This document shows positions 56,859 to 64,000 of a stretch of 64,000 nucleotides of DNA, piece by piece. This DNA comes from Scolanthus callimorphus (taxonomy: Eukaryota; Cnidaria; Anthozoa; Actiniaria; Edwardsiidae): positions 15,416,372 to 15,480,371 of the forward strand of contig CM066915.1 in assembly GCA_033964015.1 (NCBI GenBank), given 5' to 3'. The translations under genes were made by a program, and so were the position numbers. The notes below the pieces were generated by a model. It was not told where the DNA came from. It saw only the letters and a program-made list of their open reading frames with translations, and searched no databases. How positions within the stretch are numbered: the first letter of the stretch is position 1; every line of letters begins with the position of its first letter.

Positions 56859-57393
56859 GCAAGTACATGGGTATGCCCCCAAGTGGGTACCATTGAGGCA
56901 TGATTATGTGCTTCTTTATAGTAGGTATGATGCTGACTGATAATCGTTACTGAATTCCCCAGCCCCGCCTATCAAACCTACCTAATTGGTTCAAGGTAGA
57001 CCATTTTAAATGTACAGTACAGTGCTAAATATGATTATTTATGTGTACAGTTGTACCTCTATTTAAGTGGCCACCCTCAGGGCCAAGCCAAGTGGCCGCT
57101 TAAGGCCTCGGTCAGGGTAAATAATTAAAATCCATAATATGACTTTTTTCCTGGAATTCATTTAATAGAGTCTTAAAGTATATTTCTAAAACCCCAAATG
57201 ACGCGTCAACTGTTTTCCTTGGTTTCAATAGCCCATTCGTTTGTATTGGCCGCCACTCATTTTCTGTAATTTAATTAACTTTACACGCTTTTACTAGCAT
57301 TTAAATTTAAGTCAAATTTTTACCTTCGTGAAGCTCCTGACCTCGCACGATTTAAGATATCGGTGTCAAATTTTCTGTGCCGTTAGAAGATGA

Positions 57394-58870
57394 TACTTTG
57401 CCCGGTAAACTGCCCGCTGGCGTACAATACGCCCGCTCACGTAAACATGCCCTTCAAGCCCGCTAGCATCTTTAATGCCCGCTGGCATATCTAACGCCCG
57501 CTCTCCTCCTGTTAATGCCCGCTAGTGTCTAGCAAAGGCCCGCCGGGCGTCCAAGGAGCGAAAAGCCCGCTTGCGTCCACGCATCGCCCGCCAGCGTCTA
57601 TTTGGCCCGCTGGTGTCCACTCAACACCCGCTAGCATCCATTATGCCCGTTAGCATCCGCTCAAAACCTGCTAGCATCCATTATGCCTGCTGACGTTCGC
57701 TCAACACCCGCTAGCGTCCATTTTGCCTGCGTGTAGCGTCCATTTGACATGGCTCGCGTCCGCTACTAATGCGCTAGTGGCATCCTTCTTAAGCCCGCTG
57801 CTGTCTGTTTTTAACAGACAAAATAATGTATGATTCATTGACATACTACACTTCGTTGGCGAAATCATATGTAGCAACATTCACCTCTCGTTTTCCGTGC
57901 TGTCTGATAATGATATTTTGTGCATTACGAGTTATTGTTCATACTTCTTTGTAAGAAAAAATTATATTCCGTCTGCAAAAAGTGCAAGGAAATCACATAC
58001 ACATGATCTCACATTGAAAGCGTTACATTCCTCAGATGTTCAACAAGTCACTATCAGTTTGGTCATCCAGATGGATTACGGTGCTATAATTATCTAAAGA
58101 GAATATAAGCGAAGTACTTCGACGTATATTGAAGACTCAAGACAGAGTCATTATGATTTTGGATTTTGGGCTTATCTCCGGTGTAATAACCTGTGAGTGC
58201 ACACGAACTGCGTCACAAAGCTTCCTTTGTTTGGTAGAACGAATGAGGATGAAATAAGAACTGAACACAAAGGTGTCCTCTGGGAATGGTTATTACACCG
58301 GAGTTAACCCGGATTTTGCCTGGTAAACTCGCTCATTTAAACATGCCCTTGTAAGCCCGCTAGCGTCTCTAGCGCCCGCTGCTAAGGCCCACTCCTTCTC
58401 AAGATCGTTTTTCGGTGTTTCCCATATTCTCGTTTTGATTTTTCTCGATTTTGTTGCAGCATTCTTTCTCCGATTTGACAAATTCTTTCGGCATGATTTA
58501 GACACCCATTTTTTCTACACAATCTACGATAGCGGGCAATAAGTAGCCATCAAGGTATGCTGGCGGTGTGTTTGTCAAAGCACGCTAGCGGGCGCAAGTA
58601 GCGGCCGTGTCTTTGAAAGGACGCTAGCGGGCAAGTAGCGGGTCTGTCCTAGAAAGGACGCTAGCGGGCAGGTAGCGGGCGTTCGCCAAAGCACGCTAGC
58701 GGGCAAGAAGCGGGCCTGTCTTTGAAAGGACCCTAGCAGGCCAGTAGCGGGCACTCGTCGAAGTACGCTAGCGGGCAAACAATAAATCCAAGAGAGGACG
58801 CTAGCGGGCATTTTAAGGATGCTAGCGGGTGTTTTTACAGGGTGAAAGCGGGCATTGTGGTGTACTTAAA
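57394..58870. repeat. GCCCGCTAGCGTCC-type interspersed array, inverted halves
   Basis: Motifs such as GCCCGCTAGCGTCC recur every 20-40 bp at 57410-57800 and 58340-58390. The reverse orientation (GGACGCTAGCGGGC) occurs at 58545-58860. The two halves make a third foldback-like structure. It appears to interrupt the host element: the host repeat stops near 57393 and resumes near 59467. The open frame at 58575-58811 only reads the repeat. Confidence 0.7.
58175..58302. repeat. Hairpin inside the GCCCGC array
   Basis: CTCCGGTGTAATAACC pairs with GGTTATTACACCGGAG across about 95 bp. TTA occurs on both sides, so it may be a small MITE. Confidence 0.55.
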
Positions 58871-59645
58871 TGAAAAATATTATTGTGAGGGGGACAACAT
58901 GGTCAGGCCTCGTTTAATTAATAAACTAGACATCAGGTGCATGAAACGATTGCAGTTTATCACAGCATAAAGTCAAACATATGTCAATTTCTATTGTATA
59001 GTTTTTATTGCTCTAATAACATAAGAAATACTACTGTTTTACGTTTAAAAAAAGTTGTACATCTAAGGAGGACAAATGGTCAGGCCCAATAAAATCCACA
59101 ATAACATAATGAATGCTTCTCAGAATGCAAAATAAACATGAAAAATGGAAAATTCGGTTAATGTCATCCCAAAATATGTCATAAAGATTTAAGTATGGCA
59201 TTTATAAAGTGCTATTTTTTGCAAATATTCAGTAGCTAACTGACGTGATGTTACGCACGTTCTTGTCTTTTTGCCCAAACTAGACATCACACAAAAAATT
59301 CATCAACCGAAATCAAAATTTATTTGCCAACTTTTTGAAAAGAGATAGTCGAACAGCCTTGGAATATTGCTAATCCTGAAAATAAAAGAGACGGGTAATT
59401 ATTGAAGAATTTTGTGCGTAAAATCGCACGTTTCACAGTGGGTGCCAACACCGTGCACACAGCCAACACCTAAAAAACCGTGTGAGGAAATTTTGAATTT
59501 TTACTTGAAAAAGTTTTTTATGACAAATTTTGCGGCAGCAAATTGAAAAAATGCGACTTTCAACTTTGCGACCTAATATTTTCGTAAATATGCAAAATAT
59601 CAAAAATCGCTCACACTGTTTTGCAGTTCATTTCTCCAAGATTAA

Positions 59646-61291
59646 GGTGGCTCCCGAGTATTTATTTCAGAAATAGACCTCAACTTCTAGCGTACGTTTG
59701 ACCCTGAAAAATCTTCCGATTTCCATAATTGTTTTCACGGAGCTTAAGCAACCTCTGCACTACCAAATGGTGTAGTTCATTTGATATATTAAGCTCGTCT
59801 GTCTTGGGTATTTTAAATTTTCCAAAGGAGGTGTTTTTAGAATAATTGTTATAACTTGAACATTCGAGCGTGAATGCTCTTATTACCAGCTAAAATCGCA
59901 TCCATAATAATAAGGGTTTACTCGGAGAAATGCCCAGGTCAGCTTTTACCATGCGATTTAAGTTGTAAACGATGTAATAATTTTGCCTCTAAAAATGTCT
60001 TATTCCGCTTCTGTTTAATGTGCCGAGCGCGGATATCAGAAAAGTAGGAGAGCTCTTCGGGATTATATCGGCTAATGTTCACTCTTAATTATATAAAACA
60101 GAAAATAGAATCGAGTATCTACAGAAAGCGATATTTAATAAACGAATGAGAGCAGCTTCTTGTCCAGAATGTGCTGTTGCTATAATATTCAATTCGAGCT
60201 CGAAACAACTAAATTGCTGGAATTGTTTCGTAAGTTTCTTTCGTGAGAGGTAGAGTACAACTAACTGAGAAGACTTACCAAGTTTGGGCTCGTCTTTCCA
60301 ATACTATATGTTGAGAAACATTATCCAAAAGGAGTCAGTGTTTCGTTGCTTCAACACAAACGCCAAGAAAACCCATATATTATGAGCGCAGTGTTCTCGC
60401 CTCAGTGCACTTCGCTAAATTCTTCACGTGCGACGCTTCCTAGTCCCGAAGTAAGACAAGTTAATATCCGGTAGCTTTTCCGATCCCGCGGGTCGAGAAA
60501 GCGTCGCACGTGAAGTATTTAGCACCATGTGCACTGAGACGAGAACGCTGAGTTGATAAACATATGGGTTTTCTTGGCGTTGTGTTGGAGTGGCGAAACA
60601 CTGACTCCTTTTGGATAATGTTTCTCAACATAGTATTGGAAAGACGAGCCCAAACTTGGTAAGTCTTCTCAGTTGGTTGTACTCTACGTCTCACGAAAGA
60701 AACTTACGAAACAATTCAGCAATTTAGTTGTTTCGAGCTCGAATTGAATATTATAGCAACAGCACATTCTGGACAAGAAGCTGCTCTCATTCGTTTATTA
60801 AATATCGCTTTCTGTAGATACTCGATTCTATTTTCTCTTTTATATAATTAAGAGTGAACATTAGCCGATATAATCCTGAAGAGCTCTCCTACTTTTCTGA
60901 TATCCGCGCTCGGCACATTAAACAGAAGCGGAATAAGACATTTTTAGAGGCAAAATTATTACATCGTTTACAACTTAAATCGCATGGTAAAAGCTGACCT
61001 GGGCATTTCCATGAGTAAACCCTTATTACTATGGATGCGATTTTAGCTGGTAATAAGAGCATTCACGCTCGAATTTTCAAGTTATAACAATTATTCTAAA
61101 AACACCTCCTTTGGAAAATTTAAAATACCCAAGACAGACGAGCTTAATATATCAAATGAACTACACCATTTGGTAGTGCAGAGGTTGCTTAAGCTCTGTG
61201 AGAACAATTATGGAAATCGGAAGATTTTTTCAGGGTCAAACGTACGCTAGAAGTTGAGGTCTATTTCTGAAATAAATACTCGGGAGCCACC
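59646..61291. mobile_element. TTAA-flanked giant palindrome, 1,646 bp
   Basis: The two arms (about 59646-60440 and 60490-61291) are near-perfect reverse complements over roughly 800 bp; ends are GGTGGCTCCCGAGTATTTAT and its complement. TTAA flanks both sides (59642-59645, 61292-61295). The copy of the host repeat at 28757 reads GATTAAAATC across the site, the empty target. TTAA points to piggyBac-like transposition. Neither arm has a recognisable coding sequence and only about 50 bp in the centre are unpaired. Confidence 0.92.
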
Positions 61292-61686
61292 TTAAAATCC
61301 GACAAAGTTTGACATTGTGCAACAAATCGCTAATGGTCTGGAGCGTCTCAAGTAAACAAGGTAGTTTTTAGTTCGGGGTCGTTAAAATATAAAAAATTCT
61401 AAACTCTGCTGAAATGAACAACTTCATTAGAGAACAATCTTTTAGCTTTAAAATGTTATATAACTGGTTATAACAGCATAATTGCAACGCGACAAGAGGT
61501 TGGCCACTGGATGGAGGTATGTAAATACAGTACTTGAGTGACAATACATTATTTTGGAACTTTGAAAAGTGGCTGCTTAATAGACAGTGGTCGCTTAATA
61601 GAGGTACCACTGTATTAACACAAATTTGATTTTTCTGTTACCCATTATTTTAACATCAATTTTTATACATCATGTCATCATTCTAG

Positions 61687-61812
61687 GTGGGATTAGCATT
61701 TTTAGCTGGTTTGGGGTTTGCAGTTCTGCTGATTCCCATCAACAGATGGCTAGCCATTAGAATCCAAGAACTCAGCAAGGCCATGATGCACCAGAAGGAT
61801 AACAGGGTCAAG
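61687..61812 (+). CDS. ABCC10: ABCC10-like, exon 5
   Basis: Acceptor TCATCATTCTAG, donor GTACAG at 61813, 42 codons in phase 0. Encodes VGLAFLAGLGFAVLLIPINR, then WLAIRIQELSKAMMHQKDNR: a TMD1 helix and the family's conserved 'P-N-x-x-x-A' and 'KD-x-R-x-K' segments. Confidence 0.88.
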
Positions 61813-61814
61813 GT

Positions 61815-62485
61815 ACAGGGATTCCATTTCTTAGCCACCCTTGACAGTTTACAATACCAGTATATGGTACATGTTTCAAAATGAAGGAAGAAAGAAGACA
61901 CATGTACATGCCCTTAGGTCATAGGGTGGAATAATGATATATAGCTGGTCCCTCATCTTTAGGAATGAAAGGCTTTTTGGGATGGGCAACAAGAAAGATT
62001 TGGCTGTCCTTCACTGTACATGGTGGAAGAATGTAATCCCAGGGGGGTACTTTTTTAGCCTAAAAAGGCTGTTTAATATTACCAGCATACACATGATGCT
62101 GAGCTGCTTATGTTGCCCAGAAATAGCCTAGTATTTTGATGATCAACTACTAGCCTGTCAGAAGTTTCAACCCCCAAAAAATACCCGCAGATTTTTCAAC
62201 CGCAAAAAATGCCTGGTAGAATTTTCAATCCCAAAAAATACTTTTACTACAAATTTCATACCAAAAAAATATGTTGGACCTCCCCGTCATTTTTATCTTC
62301 GAGTACCCCCCCTGGGAATGTAATACTGTACTGTGCTTGGCAGAGAGGCCTGGTTCTTGGGTACAAGAAAGTCCAGGAATGACAGTTAACATAAACTTAA
62401 AGTTAGAGACAGTAGGGGTCTATAATTGTAGCCTGAACCTCATTTCACCAGTGTTTGTTTGTTTGTCTGATTTTATGTGGTCCAG
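61815..62485. other. ABCC10 intron 5
   Basis: Contains a degenerate CCAAAAAATAC-type repeat near 62170-62275; no exon. Confidence 0.4.
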
Positions 62486-62571
62486 ATGATGAATGAAGTT
62501 TTGTATGGCATCAGAGTTATCAAATTCTATGCATGGGAGAAGAACTTTAAGGAGAAAATCAACAAACTGAG
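62486..62571 (+). CDS. ABCC10: ABCC10-like, exon 6
   Basis: Acceptor TGTGGTCCAG, donor GTACAG at 62572, leaves in phase 2. Encodes MMNEVLYGIRVIKFYAWEKN, the 'G-I-R-V-I-K-F' segment that is a hallmark of ABCC first membrane domains. Confidence 0.88.
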
Positions 62572-62938
62572 GTACAGTCAGAGGATCGTTGATACTTGAA
62601 AACACTTGCTGACTACAGTATCTGAAGGCAACCATGGTGGACAGAAGTGTTGAGACACTTTACACACCCATTGCCCTTCAATTTTACTAAAACCCGAAAT
62701 GGTTTAGTCCCCCTCCCCTCCCCCCACCCATTCAAAGTTGGTCATGTGTGGCAAAAGTTGTGCCAGGGTCCAGAGCTCAACATTGAAAAGGGGAGGGGGT
62801 GAAAACACAATGGTTTACTGGAGAGAGGTCTAATTCAACAAAGCCGACCAATTTTATGTGTTTGTCTCAACGACTCTTGTCTACCATTGTACCTGAGAGT
62901 GACTGACTCTAATGTAACTTTGCAATCCTCCTGTGTAG

Positions 62939-63080
62939 GTCATCTGAGCTGAAAAGTCTGAAGGGGCGTAAATATCTGGACGCTTGGTGTGTGTATTTCT
63001 GGGCAACCACCCCAGTGATAATATCTATCCTGACATTCACTACTTATGTGTTGATGGGATACAAATTAACTGCTGCTAAG
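62939..63080 (+). CDS. ABCC10: ABCC10-like, exon 7 (last in window)
   Basis: Acceptor CCTCCTGTGTAG completes the Arg codon from exon 6; donor GTAATG at 63081, phase 0. Encodes SSELKSLKGRKYLDAWCVYF and a membrane helix ending TYVLMGYKLTAAK. The next exon (about 30 codons before the first nucleotide-binding domain) must lie beyond 64000. Confidence 0.88.
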
Positions 63081-63229
63081 GTAATGTACAAAAGGGTTAG
63101 TCTGTATGGATGGCACTGATGTACATAGTTGATATATTGGTCAAAATTGTGAGGTGACCCTTTGTTATTTATTTGGAAATGATGATATGACTAATCCTGG
63201 TGTGCCAAACACTATGCTACTAGTTTGCC

Positions 63230-63790
63230 ATAATTGCATACAATAATTAACACTTATTGGATGAGGTTGAGCATGATAGTGAGATTTGGCAACGCCGAGG
63301 TTTGTGTTATCTGCCGAAGCGAAGCTGAGGCGGATAACACTAACTCGAGGCGTTGACAAATCTCACTATCATGCGAAAACCGAATTCAATAATTGTTTTA
63401 TTATTCAGCAACCAAGAATTCTTACCTAGCTAAACGAAGCCAGCGATGAGGCCGTGCACGGCGACACGGTTTTTCAACTTCATCTTACGCCATTGGTATT
63501 TTCCTTTTCGTATTCAATTCAAATAGCCATAGTTGATGTTTAGATATCCTGAGCAATGATCTCTTGGCAAAAATCATAACAGATTCAACAAGAATATTCG
63601 CAAAACCGGCTTTCAATTCGGAAATGAAAACCAAGATGGCGGCCAAACCTATTGGCTTGCGTTATGACGTCATTAGAGTGCATCAATCCTAATGTCTGTA
63701 GTATGACGTCAGGCACTGCGCGCCAACAAGGTTTCGCTGCGTACTCTTAGCCAATCAGAACCGAGATAGTGGCATGGCTGAATAATAATA
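63230..63790. repeat. Nested-hairpin MITE, same family type as 18292-18658
   Basis: GCATGATAGTGAGATTTG pairs with CAAATCTCACTATCATGC, and inside it TGTTATCTGCC pairs with GGCGGATAACA. Then TTATTATTCAGC (63400) pairs with GCTGAATAATAA (63777). The same outer motif and hairpin order are seen in the CRD gene intron. In ABCC10 intron 7. Confidence 0.6.
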
Positions 63791-64000
63791 ATGGTAATTC
63801 TACCAGGTTCTATCAACTCTATAACTAGAAACATTTGCACTTTGTTATTTAGGTAAGGAAGAGAAAATCATATGTGCCCTGCCCCCCTACACACCCTAGA
63901 TTCTATTGTATTTCAGCCTAATAGTGCCATAAAAATGTGACTGACTCACATGGTAGCAATACACAAGTTAGCAAGTGCATAGCTACCTGTACACAAATGC

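Larger units (their letters stand above)
57048..61612. mobile_element. TA-flanked DNA transposon carrying nested insertions
   Basis: The left end CAGTTGTACCTCTATTTAAG and right end (reverse complement CAGTGGTACCTCTATTAAGC) are inverted, flanked by TA (57046-57047, 61613-61614). The ends resemble Tc1/pogo-type elements. The element's own sequence (about 57048-57393, 59460-59645, 61292-61612) is the dispersed repeat also seen at 28757-29490. Two inserts split it: the GCCCGC-rich array and the TTAA-flanked palindrome. No transposase found. Confidence 0.75.

Overview
The window looks like animal nuclear DNA, most likely an anthozoan cnidarian (coral or sea anemone). This is an inference from several things seen together: AT-rich DNA, spliced genes with GT-AG introns, a sacsin gene carried on one giant coding stretch, frizzled-type cysteine-rich domains, an ABCC10-like transporter, and very dense MITE, foldback, Penelope-like, Ty3/gypsy and tRNA-SINE content. 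I see no bacterial, organellar or free-virus features.

Genes, left to right. (1) 33-10717 (+): the C-terminal three quarters of sacsin, with two HSP90-like repeats, a J domain and a HEPN domain, broken by one frameshift near 5270. (2) 16296-20197 (+): a three-exon gene for a secreted or type I membrane protein with a signal peptide, two frizzled-type CRDs, one membrane segment and a short tail; each CRD exon carries a -1 frameshift. (3) 33170-27257 (-): the last four exons of a gene I do not recognise. They join with matching splice phases, and the stop codon lies in the last degenerate unit of a 60-bp satellite array. (4) 34979 to beyond the right edge (+): the first seven exons of an ABCC10/MRP7-type ABC transporter, covering TMD0, the linker and the start of TMD1. 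All nucleotide-binding domains lie outside the window.

Most of the rest is repeat-derived. A full-length Ty3/gypsy element with two identical 123-bp LTRs sits in ABCC10 intron 2, in sense orientation. ABCC10 intron 3 (14.6 kb) holds a three-copy macro-repeat, several kilobases of a 16-bp minisatellite in both orientations, a tRNA-derived SINE, and two foldback elements with tandem repeats inside. Intron 4 holds a nest of elements: an outer TA-flanked transposon, a GCCCGCTAGCGTCC-type array and a 1.65-kb near-perfect palindrome flanked by TTAA. Elsewhere there is a foldback element with a 10-bp target duplication, MITEs with TTA or TA duplications, and a 5'-truncated Penelope-like element with a hammerhead-like motif, apparently inserted in a minisatellite.

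Two general points. In several places one repeat copy acts as the empty site for an insertion in another copy, so insertion boundaries can be read directly. And all six clear frameshifts in conserved reading frames (sacsin, two in the CRD gene, ABCC10, two in the gypsy element) are one-base losses, which suggests uncorrected assembly errors rather than six broken genes.
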